Assembly: GCA_958298945.1 (NCBI GenBank)
Contig: OY282609.1
Span: 59,430,220 to 59,494,219 of the forward strand
DNA length: 64,000 nt
From: Atherix ibis
Taxonomy: Eukaryota > Arthropoda > Insecta > Diptera > Athericidae
Direction of reading: 5' to 3'
The position numbers and the translations under genes are program-made. The notes below the pieces were generated by a model, which did not search any database, was not told where the DNA came from, and saw nothing but the letters and a program-made list of their open reading frames with translations. Below are positions 11,906 to 22,524 of this stretch, one piece after another. Each line of letters begins with the position of its first letter. Positions within the stretch are counted from its first letter, which is position 1.

Positions 11906-12823
11906 TAAGAAAATTTTTTATTTAATTAGAAGTGAAGAAGATAATGAGGGAAATCTAATTGGTTAGGGATACAAAAATGGTAAATTTTGCATTCATCCTC
12001 ATAAATAGATGATATGTTCTTTATAGAAAATTTAAAAGAAAATATTAAATCTTAAAAATATAACAAAAATGCATTACGATTCTCTTAGAACCAATCCACA
12101 TTCTTGAGAAAAAAAATACGAATTTTGAAGAGGATAATTTCAAATGTTATTTTTTATCTATAACAACAAAATTTCGTATTTGATTCGCAATGCCAGAGTT
12201 TTTTTTTATCGCAGTGAGAAACTATGGCTGACTCACTCAACTTTAATAACAAAATTGGATACATTTCAATGTTACGAGTATTAATCATATTCAACTGCTA
12301 AAATTATCAATTTTCAAACTCAAACCTATTTCCTGGAAAGTTTGTAATTTGTATATCCTTTTCTACGTCATCATTACAACCTCTTCTAAGCAATTGAAAT
12401 TTTTATGGCGAATTTTCTTACCTGCAACTTGGAGCACCTTCAAGTATGACACTGTCAATATTTTCGCATATTACTTACGGGATACCGGTTTAAATTCCAA
12501 ATCTTGGCTGTCGGAGCAGTTTACTTAATCTTCCTTTTGCATTGAGAAAAGTTTCATAAAAAAAAATTATAAAAGTTTCATAAAAAAAAATTATATCTGC
12601 TATATGATAAAGTGGTTCAACAAAATATAGAATCAAAAATGGGAAGAAAGTCAAACTCATATAAATTGATTAAATTTCACCATGTTAACCATCGAAAATT
12701 CATTTAAAAAAAAAGGCTTGGTTATCCCACATGTACGCGTACGACCTTTCCCTAGCATACGGTGTCGTCCAAATGGCGTGTACAATATTTCCTTAATTTA
12801 AGAATTAGCCTAATTTAAGAACG
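11906..12823. other. Intergenic up to the duplication boundary
   Basis: No gene is recognised. A short direct repeat of AAGTTTCATAAAAAAAAATT occurs at about 12549-12595. Homology with the second B/C duplication unit starts at about 12824. Confidence 0.45.
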
Positions 12824-13384
12824 AAATCAAGTCCGTACAATTTTATGAAACACCAACATTCGTACAATATACTTTTCGTCATTTTCGAATAATAAATAAT
12901 AAATATAAATAACTTTTCTACCTCCAAATAACATTACATTAAGTTGATTAATACTCGTAAAATAGGTACTCTAACATGAAAAAGCTTGAATAAATTGACA
13001 GAAAAACTGGAACAAGTTTTTATTTTTGAAATGTTAAAATAATTAGGGTAGTGAGGGTTGGATTAGAGAGCTGCCAATGGTAGTGGTAGAGGGAAACATT
13101 TTCACTTCAAATCGATTTTTTTCTACAAAACATATTTAATTCTCGTTTCAGTAATAAAGTTTATTGAGTCACACCCTTAACTGTGCCGTTTTATCATAAA
13201 TGTTCTTTTATTTATTTACATGAATATTTTTTAATATAAATTAAATTTTCTAACCGATATCTGAACATAAAACAAGCATAAAAAAATTATAGGAAAATTG
13301 ATATTTATAAAAATCGTTTTCTACGTAGATGTAAGAAACAACGGGCGGAAAGGGGAAGTGGGAGAATTGCATATAGCCGGTATG

Positions 13385-14005
13385 ACCTTGTCTAAAATTG
13401 AATGTCTGAGCCTGTTTTTTGTTAACAGAAAGTTTATTGGCACGAATTTGTTTGTTTAGTTTTTATTTTTAAACGGGTCATTTTACAATTAGGGGCTTAA
13501 ATAGTATAAAAAAAATTCTGTCTCGCCGGTCTTATCCAATAGCAGGGAACATATTTTGTGTTGGGAGAAATTTTCACAGTCACCAAACGGGTCTGTATAC
13601 TCTAATAATTTTATCATTTTCAACTGGCGATTATCTGATTAGGACTACAAAAAATAGTCCAATAAAAGCATGTGTCATCTAGTCTCAGTCTCAAAGTCCG
13701 ACCTAGTCTCAAATTTAAGGTACAGGCACGCCGAGGCTATTTTTAGATGAACAATTTTCATGGTCACCAAATGGTTTTTTTTAGCATTAAAGTTTTAATT
13801 TTGTATTTGGAGGAGTAAAAAATGTGTAAACAATCTCGTCTCGCCGATCTTACCTAATCGCAAATTTAAAGTCTAGAACGTGCCAAGGCTGAGCTGCATA
13901 AATTTTTACAGGTCATCTAGTGCACTTCATTATTTCTGAAACTTTGACTTAGCAATTTTCTAATTGGAGGTCTTAAATAATGTTGAAAATACGCAAATGT
14001 GGGCA
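13385..14005 (+). repeat. 160-bp satellite block in the 3' flank of gene B
   Basis: Four or so diverged tandem units of about 150-165 bp. Recurrent words are TCTCGCCGGTCTTA, CAAATTTAAGGT, GGCACGCCGAGGCT, GGTCACCAAATGG and ATTTTCTAATTGGAGG. The same block is repeated downstream of gene C. It has no open frame. Confidence 0.7.
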
Positions 14006-14254
14006 TCATCGATCCTATTTTGTGTTTTTACGCTCATAAAGGTGGTTTTGCACTGAACATTTTATAATCGATCAACTAGTAAATTTGCTTACGTTTTAAT
14101 TTTTAAATTGCGGATTCTTCTTTACGTCCTTTCTGTTAATTTTTTTTCTTTCGAACACGTGTTAATATGTATTTTAAATCAATTTCCAATAGAGCCCAAT
14201 TGTATCTGAAACTATTTCACAAACAATTTAATTCAAAACTCAAAAAAAAAACTT

Positions 14255-14275
14255 TATTTTTTATTTTTTATTCAA
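14255..14275 (-). terminator. Candidate polyadenylation signals, gene B
   Basis: The minus strand reads AATAAAAAATAAAAAATAAA about 185-200 bases after the gene B stop codon. Several overlapping AATAAA hexamers make this the best candidate, but AT-rich sequence weakens the inference. Confidence 0.4.
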
Positions 14276-14456
14276 GTAATTTCCACATTTATTCATTATT
14301 AACATTAGAAGAAGAAAAATCCTCTTTGGTTAATTTAAATATATTTTTTTATTATAAATTCTACTTAAATGTAATATTACAAAATTCAATTATAGTAAAT
14401 ACAAAACAATCGTACCAAAATGAGAAAACAAACAAAAAAATAAATAAATTCGATGA

Positions 14457-17433
14457 TTAAAGTGCAAATATGGCCACAATCATTGTTAGCATTGTCACGA
14501 GTCCAATTATTGATCGTGAAGAGAAGGCACTATTACAGAGGTCGGTGTCACACACCTTACAATCAAAAAATCTTCCGTGGTCTTTTGGTGGCATCATGCA
14601 AATATCCGTGTATGGCGTATTCGGTAATTCAAAGAAACATGAACGTTGAACAATGACTTCTCCTTTGCCAACTATCGTGTAGAATAAATAAAATATGATA
14701 AATTAGCATAAATCTAATAATTACTAAACAAAAAATTCAATTTCGAAAAAATACTATTTTTTTTGTAATATATAACAACTATATTATATTATAATAACAC
14801 GCATAGTTTTTAAAGCTTCGATGGATATTTTCGGGGAGGGTATGTGAGAACAGCTGTTTTACAAGAGGATTGTTGTGGGATGACCGTCAACGATTGTTCA
14901 GTGGAGTAGATTCGATGAGATTTGGAACGCCTGGTTATATTCCGTAAGTCCATATGGGTCCTATGCCGTATGATCTCGTCGTTAGAAGAGATATCGTGGA
15001 TATTAATATTTTACAGAAAAGGGCCAAGAATACTACTCTAAAGGACACCATCGATAATAGAAAACGTCACGGAGAATTCGGCATTTTTAGCTACTTGAAA
15101 ATATTGTTCGCAGTGGTAGGATTTCATCAAGGCAAAAGGACACAATTTAAAAAAAACGAACAATAATATTTTTGTTCATTTTCAGAATTAAAAATAAATA
15201 ATTTACAGCACTCCCAAAAACATACGGGCACTATGCTAAGCAAGGTCCAGTTTGGTTGTATCCAAAGCTGTTAATTCCTATCTCATTAGCGGATAAGGTA
15301 TACGTGGTCTGTTCAAAAAGTATCGCGAATTTTGAATTTCCGCGGGTTACGTATATTCGATTTTTTTCTCCCGTAATTAATCAATAATTAATCAAAAATT
15401 AAGAGAACATTCAAAAGTTCGGCCATTTTAAATGTTCTGTTAATTTTCGACAGCTGCTTTGCTTGCACGTGTTTTGGCTCGTCTACAATTTTTGCCCATT
15501 TTCGACCAAAAACAGCATCGCATTTCGACCAAAAAACAGCATCGTTGGACTCTGTCCGCGATGACCCAAATTTGCTCCAGAGGGTCATAACTGGTGACGA
15601 ATCATGGGTTTGTGGTTATGAACCGAAAGCTCAATCATCCCAATGGAAGCTGCCGCACGAGCCAAGTTCGGTCGAATGTGAAGGTTTTGCTTACAGTTTT
15701 CTTCAATTGCAGAGGCGTGGTGCATCATGAGTTCTAGCCACAGGGTAGAACGGTCAATAAGAAATATTACCTGCAAGTTATGCGCAAGTTGCGCGAAGCA
15801 ATCCGCCAGAAACGTCCGGATTTGTGGAAGAACAAAAATTGGCCTTTGCACCATGCTAACGCCCCTGCTTATGCATCGTTGCTTGTGCGCGAATTTTTGA
15901 CACACTAATAATGTCGCAGCCACCGTATTCCCCATATCTACTCCCCTGTGACTTTTTTTTGTTCTCAAAACAGATTCTTTGATCCATTTTTTGAAATGGG
16001 CAAAAATGGAAGACGAGCCAAAACACGTGCAAGCAAAGCAGCTGTCAAAAATTACAATAACTGAACATTCAAAATGGCCGAACTTGTTGGTATAAGTGAG
16101 AAACATGAGTACCAACATAACGTCACAAAAAAAATCGAAAATCGAATATATGTAACCCGCGGAAATTCAAAATTCGCGATACTTTTTGAACAGACCTCGT
16201 ATAAGCAATAATATCAAATCGAAGAATTTGTTCGCTGCCAACGCAATCCAATTGAAAAATGGTTAATTTTAGTTGAAAAAAAAATATTTCCATACTAATT
16301 CATAATATAAGTTTTATAATAATAGAAGTGGCAGAAATAATACTAAAGTAGTGATAGTGAGATACCACAATAACTATGAGTAAGTTAACCTAATCAATTC
16401 ACACTATAAATGAAATGGTAGAACTGAGATTATTTTTAAATTTTCTCTTTCACATGCATTAGTAAAAATATAAAAAGCTAAATAACTTGTGTATAAGAAA
16501 ATTTTCCTATTTGTGGCAACAACTTAGTACACTTGCAAGCATAAATTCAATTTGCATACATCGCTTTCTATTTATTGAATTGTTGTTAGAAAAGGAGATA
16601 CAAACAAAAATAGAGTGAGGGAAAGAGATAACGTGAGAGAGAAAATATTTGAATAAAGTTTATTTTCTTAGTTGTTTATTTATTGTATTTAGTTTTTTAT
16701 AATTACTAATTGAATTTTATTTGAATTAACTTTGCTGAAATATAAAGCGGACATTTCACAAATCTTTTTGAATACGTTAAAATAATAACAAGTGTAAAAT
16801 TGTGCATACTTACTGTCACGTTTAAATGAAATGCATTTTTTTGGAGTTTCATTAGGTTTGAGATCCGGAAAAGGCATTTTTGAACAATCCGTGTGCAAGT
16901 ATGTCTGTTCTTTCGTTACATTGAGACAGCCAATGTTGATATCCGATTGACACTGATAGCATTCGATTGCTGAGCCTAAAATTATGACATCATATAAATC
17001 CACACTCATCCATCGATGATAATGCCATCGAAAAAATAGTCCAAAAAGAGACCAATTAAAAAATTTTCGACTGTTTTTCGCATATGTTTTAAAAAATTTA
17101 TTCACAAATAAAGGAAATTTTGTTTACCAAAAAAAAAAAAAAAAAATACCAAAACAACTTTGATCGAAACAAATTAAACGCAAATGTGATAAGAAAAATT
17201 ATTTACTATAATCGAAATTGCAAATTTAACTTAAACTAACACGAAGAATATTTTTCCTTCCGTTTAATAAAATTATTATCTTTATCGAAATTCACAAACT
17301 TCTAAACTCTATTAATTTTGCGGTAATATTATTGATTGATAAACTAGTAATTATACTTATTAATGAAAGACATACCCAATGAGCTGAAGCAAACTAAAAC
17401 TATAATGCAAGTTAAAAGTATTTTTACAAACAT
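14457..17433 (-). CDS. Ly6/uPAR-type GPI-anchored protein (gene B)
   Basis: Exons 17376-17433, 16814-16975 and 14457-14671 on the minus strand (435 nt, 144 aa), all junctions GT..AG and phase 1. Exon 1 codes the signal peptide MFVKILLTCIIVLVCFSSLG. The mature protein starts IECYQCQSD. The ten cysteines occur in the family order and end FFDCKVCDTDLCNS. The tail IIGLVTMLTMIVAIFAL is hydrophobic to the last residue, as in GPI-anchor signals, with small residues (NSAFSSRS) just before it as possible attachment site. Gene C is its close duplicate. Intron 2 (2.1 kb) holds a mariner (15303-16199) on the opposite strand and an unidentified open frame. The transposon is wholly intronic, so the coding sequence is intact. 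Family roles at the neuronal or epithelial cell surface are known in flies; the exact function here is not. Confidence 0.88.
14880..15300 (+). other. Unidentified conserved open stretch in intron 2 of gene B
   Basis: A 70-codon frame at 14954-15166 starts MGPMPYDLVVRRDIVDIN and contains LKDTIDNRKRHGEFG. Upstream, after a stop, the frame reads VDSMRFGTPGYIP. A second patch at about 15225-15290 reads HYAKQGPVWLYPKLLIPI. The same pieces occur in intron 2 of gene C. Composition is less AT-rich than the intron around it. This may be a relic of a gene or transposon ORF; I do not recognise the family. Confidence 0.4.
15303..16199 (+). mobile_element. Mariner-like element 3, rearranged, in intron 2 of gene B
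   Basis: 897 bp, flanked by TA (15301-15302, 16200-16201). The inverted ends read GTCTGTTCAAAAAGTATCGC and extend with interruptions for about 200 bp, because sequence of the transposase 5' region (CGGCCATTTT through CAGCTGCTTTGCTTGCACGT) is present at both ends in opposite orientation. Gene C intron 2 has the exact empty site (AAGGTATATAAGCAATA), so insertion followed the B/C duplication. Confidence 0.88.
15545..15905 (+). pseudogene. Mariner transposase fragment (element 3)
   Basis: Recognisable pieces in changing frames are VRDDPNLLQRVITGDESWV with the first catalytic Asp, QWKLPHEP, the NKKYYLQVM-like region and a decayed second Asp region (nucleotides coding HHANAPAYAS instead of HDN). 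A C-terminal third is absent. Multiple shifts and stops make it non-coding. Confidence 0.75.
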
Positions 17434-17487
17434 TTTTCCCCCCTAAACGCAGTACCACACAACTTATAAAGCCGAGAAACAAACTTA

Positions 17488-17493
17488 AACTGA
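17488..17493 (-). promoter_or_regulatory. Putative initiator of gene B
   Basis: The minus strand reads TCAGTTTAAGTTTGTT starting at 17493, 60 bases upstream of the gene B ATG. The same words lie at comparable positions in C, D and E. TCAGTT fits the arthropod initiator consensus. Only about 15 bases of shared upstream sequence remain before the duplication junction. Confidence 0.55.
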
Positions 17494-18169
17494 TTCAGCG
17501 TGCAATTTTAAATGAAGTCCGTGCAATTTTATGAAACACCAACATTCGTACAAAATACTTTTCGTCATTTTCGAATACTAAATAATAAATATAAAGAACT
17601 TTTCTAGCTCCAAATAACATTCCATTAAGTTGATTAATAAAATAGCTACTCTAATCTAAGAAAGCTTGGATAAATTGCCAAAAAATCTGGAACAAGTTTT
17701 TATTTCTGAAATGTAAAAAAAGTTCTATAATAGATGCGGACTGGTGAGGGTAGGATGGAGGGCATATAAAATATTGCCAAAATATATAAAAATGCAAAAA
17801 CAAAACAAATATTACTAAAATGAGAAACCTGAGTAACTAGTGGTAGTGGTTGGGGAGAACATTTTTTCTTAATTCTGGTTTCAGTAATAAACTTTATTGA
17901 GTCACACCCTTAACTGTGCCGTTTTATCATAAAAGTTCTTTTATTTATTTACATGAATATTTTTTAATATAAATTAAATTTTCTAACCGATATCTGAACA
18001 TAAAACAAGCATAAAAAAATTACAAGAAAATTGATTTTGTGGGTGTTTTTTCTCATTTATTTATAAATCCTTTAAGTGTTATCATATATTTATAAAAATT
18101 GTTTTCTACGTAAATGTAAAAAACAAAGGAAGGAAAGGGGAAGTGGGAGAATTGCATATAGCCGGTATG

Positions 18170-18715
18170 ACCTTGTCTAAAATTGAATGTCTGAGCCTGT
18201 TTTTTGTTAACAGAAAGTTTATTGGCACGAATTTGTTTGTTTAGTTTTTATTTTTGAACGGGTCATTTTACAATTGGGGGCTTAAATAATGTAAAAAAAA
18301 TGCTGTCTCGCCGGTCTTATCCAATAACAGGGAACATATTTTGTGTTGGGATAAATTTTCACGGTCACCAAATGGGTCTGTATACTCTAATAGGTTTATC
18401 ATTTTCAACTGGCGATTATCTGATTAGGACTACAAAAAATAGTCCAATAAAAGCATGTGTCATTTAGTCTCAAAGTCTGACCTAGTCTCAAATTTAAGGT
18501 ACAGGCACGCCGAGGCTATTTTTAGATGAACAATTTTTATGGTCACCAAATGGTTTTTTTTAGCATTAAAGTTTTTAACTGTCAATTTTCTAGTTGGAGG
18601 AGTAAAAATGGTGTAAACAATCTCGTCTGGCCGGTCTTACCTAATCTCAAATTTAAAGTCTAGAGCGTGCCGAGGCTAAGCTGCCATTGAGCCGAGGCTG
18701 AGCTGCCATATTTTG
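18170..18715 (+). repeat. 160-bp satellite block in the 3' flank of gene C
   Basis: Counterpart of the block at 13385-14005, with the same recurrent words. It is shorter at its right end by about 150 bases, so one unit or part of one was lost or gained after the duplication. Confidence 0.7.
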
Positions 18716-19151
18716 TGTTTTTACGCTCATAAAGGTGGTTTTGCACTGAACATTTTATAATCGATCAACTAGTAAATTTGCTAACGTTTTAATTTTTAAA
18801 TTGCGGATTCTTCTTTACGTCGTTTCCGTTAATTTTTTTTTCTTTCGAACACGTGTTAATATGTATTTTAAATCAATTTCCAATAGAGCCCAATTGTATC
18901 TGAAACTATTTCACAAACAATTTAATTCAAAACTCAAAAAAAACAACTTTTTTTTTTATTTTTTATTCAAGTAATTTCCACATTTATTCATTATTAACAT
19001 TAGAAGAAGAAAAATCCTCTTTGGTTAATTTAAATATATATTTTTATTATAAATTCTACTTAAATGTAATATTACAAAATTCAATTATAGTAAAAACAAA
19101 ACAATCGAACTAAAATGAGAATACAATAAAAAAAATAAAAAAATTTGATGA

Positions 19152-22100
19152 TTAAAGTGCAAATATGGCCACAATCATTGTTAGTATTGTCACGAGTCCA
19201 ATTATTGATCGTGAAGAGAAGGCACTGTTACAGAGGTCGGTGTCACACACCTTACAATCAAAAAATCTCGAGGAGTCGTTTGGTGCCTTCATGCAATTAT
19301 CCTTGTATGGTATATTTGGTGATTCCCAGAAACATGAACGAATAACAATATGTTCTCCATTGCCAACTATCGTGTAGAATAAATAAAATGTGAAAAATTA
19401 GCATAAATCTAATAATTACTAAACAAAAAATTCAATTTCGTAAAAATTCTATTTTTTTGTGTTGTATAACAACTACATTATATTATAATAATAAGCATAG
19501 TGGTTAAAGCTTCGATGGAAATTTTTGGGGAGGAAAAGTGAGAACAGCTGTTTTAAAAGAGGATTGTTGTGGGATGACAGTCGACTACGTAATTGTTTAT
19601 AGCGAGTAACAGACAATTCACGACTGAGCGGAACATTAGGATTGAAAAAATCAACGATTGTACGGTGGAGTAGATTCGATGAGATTTGGAACGCCTGGTT
19701 ATATTCCGTAAGTCCATATGGGTCCTATGCCGTATGATCTCGTCGTTAGAAGAGATATCGTGGATATTAATATATTACAGAAAAGGGCCAAGAATGCTAC
19801 TCTAAAGGACACCATCGATAATAGGGAACGTCACGGAGAATTCGGCATATTCAGCTACTTGAAAATATTGTTCACAGTGGTAGGATTTCATAACGTACAA
19901 TAATATTTTTGTTTAAGGAGTTTTTTGGTTATTTTTGGAACGTTGGTTTTTAAAAAAAAAATGTTCTTCGATATTTTTCTAACGAATAATTTTCTACAAC
20001 AATTTTTTAAACTTAATCGTGTACATTAAAAATTTTCAAACAAACGTAAACCGTCTAAATCAATTAGAAGTTCTACGTTTGTTTGAAATTTTTAAACAAA
20101 CGTAGAACTTCTAATTGATTTTGGCTATCGCGATAAAGGATGTATGAACTGGTGCATTTTCTTGATGAAACAATACTTTCTCTTTCACCAAATGCGGCCA
20201 TTTTTGCTTGATTTAATCACTCAAACGCTGCAATAAGTTCACATAATACTCGCCGTTCATTATACATTGTTTTCACTGTTATATTCATTTCAGGTGTAAA
20301 GTAATGGTCCCATGTTTCATCTATGGTTATGAATTGACGCAAACACTCGGCTTTATTGCTGCGAAACATCACCAAATACTTAATCCAGACAATGTTTATA
20401 TTCTATTGTGAGGAAACGCGGCATCCATATTGCGCACATCTTTCTCATGTCCAAATTTTCAGTTAATATGCCATGTACAGCACTTCTTGAAGCGGTCATC
20501 CAATACCATTTTTCTTCACCATTTCTGATGTGAACATTTCATTTGGTTTTGGCAACTCGTACGGCCTCGTTTTAACTTTGCCAGCCATGATTTTATTATT
20601 GTAAACGCAGAACAAACTCTATCAATATTTTCCATGTTTACAAATTCACTGATATTCTAAACACCGCAGCATCATAAACCTTCAAACCTTAGCTTTATAA
20701 GGTTGGTTTCAAACAACAACTGTCATTTATACGTCATGGCGGCTATTTCTTGGACTACGCTCATAAAGTTATTTGAAAAAAAAGTTGTGAACTTGTATTT
20801 TCTTAAAAATATTTTCATAAAAGGATTTTTTAAAATTTTTCTTTTTAATAAACAAAAACCTAAAAATAAAATTTGGTGTAAAGATCAAAGTCTTAGGCGA
20901 CATGCGAATTCGTGCACGTGTTTTTAGTTGTTTTCAAATGGTTTGAGATGCCAAAATCATGCGGGCGTGCTGTAAATTATTTTGAAAGTGACTATTACGT
21001 GTATCTACGACATCATAGAGTTACAAAATGGAATATGGAAAATTTCCAAGCACAACATTTTGACGACAAGAGTGATATTGCTATAGGCTGTGAACTATAC
21101 TAAGCAAGGTCCAGTTTGGTTGTGTCCATAAGGCTAAAGCTGTTTATTCCTATCTCATTAGCGGATAAGGTATATAAGCAATAACTATGCCGATAGCAAG
21201 TCGACGAGTTTAGTCGCTGCCAACGCAATCCAATTGAAAAATGGTCACTTTTATTTAAAAAATGTCCATACTAATTAGTAATATAAGTTTTATAATAATA
21301 CGAGTAGAAGTGGCAGAAATAATACTAGAGTAGTGATAGTGAGAGAGCACAATAACTATGAGTAAGTTAACCTAATCAATTCACACTATAAATGCAATGG
21401 TAGAACTGAGATTATTTTAAAAAAATTTTTCACATGCATTATTAAAAATATAAAAAGCTAAATAACTTGTGAATAAGAAAATTTTCCTATTTGTGGCAAC
21501 AACTTGGTACACTTGCAAACATAAATTCAATTTGCATACATCGCTTTCTATTTATTGAATTGTTGTTAAGACTGATATGATCCACTATCGTCTTCATAAA
21601 AAAGGAGATAGAAACAAATATAGTGAGGGAAAGAGATAACGTGAGAGAGAAAATATTTGAATAATTTGTTTTTATCACAAAATTGGATATATTCGAAGTA
21701 GTTTATTTTCAAAATAAAATTTTATTTGAATTAACTTTGCTGAAACATAAAAAGGACATTTCACAAATATATTTGAATACGTTAAAATAATAACAAGTGT
21801 AAAATTGTGCATACTTACTGTCACGTTTAAATGAAGTGCATTTTTTTGCACTTTCATTAGATTGAAGGAAATCCGGTGCAGGCTGTGATGAACAATCAAT
21901 TTTGAGGATACTGTGTTCTTTTGTTATATTGAGACAGTCAATGTTGTTATTCGATTGACACTGATAGCATGCGATTGCTGAGCCTAAAATTATGACATCA
22001 TATAAATCCACCCCCATTCATCAATAATAGTTATTATAATATCCGCCCATCAAAAAAATTATCCAAAAAGAGACCAATTAAAAAATTTTGGGCAAATATT

Positions 22101-22443
22101 TATTCAAAAATAGAAGAGATTTTGTTTACAAAGAAAAAAAAACAAAAAAAAAAAAACACCAAAACAACTTTGCTCAAAATAAATAAAACGCAAATGTGAT
22201 AAGAAATATTATTTACTATAATCGAAATTGCAAATTTAACTAAAACAAACACGAAGAATATTTTCACTTCCGTTTAATAAAATTATTATCTTTATCGAAA
22301 TTCACAAACTTCTAAACTCTATTAATTTTGCGGTAATATTATTGATTGATACACTAGTAATTATACTTATTAATGAAAGACATACCCAATGAGCTGAAGC
22401 AAACTAAAACTATAATGCAAGTTACAAGTATTTTTACAAACAT
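19152..22443 (-). CDS. Ly6/uPAR-type GPI-anchored protein (gene C)
   Basis: Exons 22386-22443, 21819-21983 and 19152-19366 (438 nt, 145 aa), phase-1 GT..AG introns. Signal peptide MFVKILVTCIIVLVCFSSLG, then IACYQCQSNNNIDCLN. Ten cysteines in the family spacing end FFDCKVCDTDLCNS, followed by the hydrophobic GPI-type tail shared with gene B. Compared with B, the last exon is nearly the same after the RSCF motif (RSCFWESPNIPYKDNC), while the loop between the fourth and fifth cysteines differs most (SSQPAPDFLQSNESAKK). That pattern of a constant frame with a changing loop suggests divergence of ligand binding. A non-coding transposon lies about 21 bases upstream of the inferred start site. Confidence 0.88.
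19640..19905 (+). other. Unidentified open stretch in intron 2 of gene C
   Basis: Duplicate of the stretch at 14880. The frame at 19718-19903 starts MGPMPYDLVVRRDIVDIN and differs from the gene B copy at only a few residues (RKRHG/RERHG, FAVVG/FTVVG). The second patch (AKQGPVWL) is at about 21095-21125, separated by inserted DNA. Not recognised. Confidence 0.4.
20058..20120. repeat. Perfect 27-bp foldback hairpin
   Basis: Arms 20058-20084 and 20094-20120 are perfect reverse complements (AATCAATTAGAAGTTCTACG and 7 further bases) around a 9-base spacer. It abuts the mariner relic in intron 2 of gene C. Confidence 0.9.
20121..20660 (-). pseudogene. Mariner transposase relic in intron 2 of gene C
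   Basis: On the minus strand pieces in several frames read AVHGILTENLDMRKMC, a linker like WMPRFL, FITIDETWDHYFTPEMN (first catalytic Asp) and LVKEKVLFHQENAPVHTS, where the second catalytic Asp has become Glu (HQEN for HQDN). The third Asp region is lost. The order is that of a mariner of the irritans-like type. Element ends are not recognisable. Confidence 0.75.
20661..21090. other. Inserted sequence of unknown nature, intron 2 of gene C
   Basis: This stretch has no counterpart in gene B's intron. A frame at 20912-21103 contains NYFESDYYVYLRHHRV and DDKSDIAIGCELY on the plus strand and runs into the duplicated AKQGPVWL patch. It may be the part of the unidentified sequence that unit 1 lost. 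No family is recognised. Confidence 0.3.
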
Positions 22444-22497
22444 TTTCCCCCCCTAAATGCAGTACCGAACCACTTATGAAACCGAAGAACAAACTTA

Positions 22498-22503
22498 AAC
22501 TGA
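22498..22503 (-). promoter_or_regulatory. Putative initiator of gene C
   Basis: The minus strand reads TCAGTTTAAGTTTGTTC from 22503, 60 bases upstream of the ATG. It is the same motif and spacing as gene B. The left end of a transposon begins at 22525. Confidence 0.55.
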
Positions 22504-22524
22504 CTGTGCGTAGTATATTGGGAG

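Larger units (their letters stand above)
12824..17505 (-). repeat. Segmental duplication unit 1 (contains gene B)
   Basis: From about 12824 the sequence matches that from about 17512, including the 3' flank, satellite block, all three Ly6 exons, both introns and an intronic open frame. The offset is about 4690 bases at the 3' end and 5010 at exon 1, because the two units carry different insertions in intron 2. Non-coding identity looks high by eye, so the duplication is recent relative to the D/E pair. Confidence 0.85.
17512..22510 (-). repeat. Segmental duplication unit 2 (contains gene C)
   Basis: Second copy of the block described at 12824-17505. It begins immediately behind the gene B promoter, so B's upstream DNA is the 3' flank of C. 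Compared with unit 1 it lacks mariner 3 but carries roughly 1.2 kb of extra sequence in intron 2 (about 19905-21090), including a mariner relic. Confidence 0.85.
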
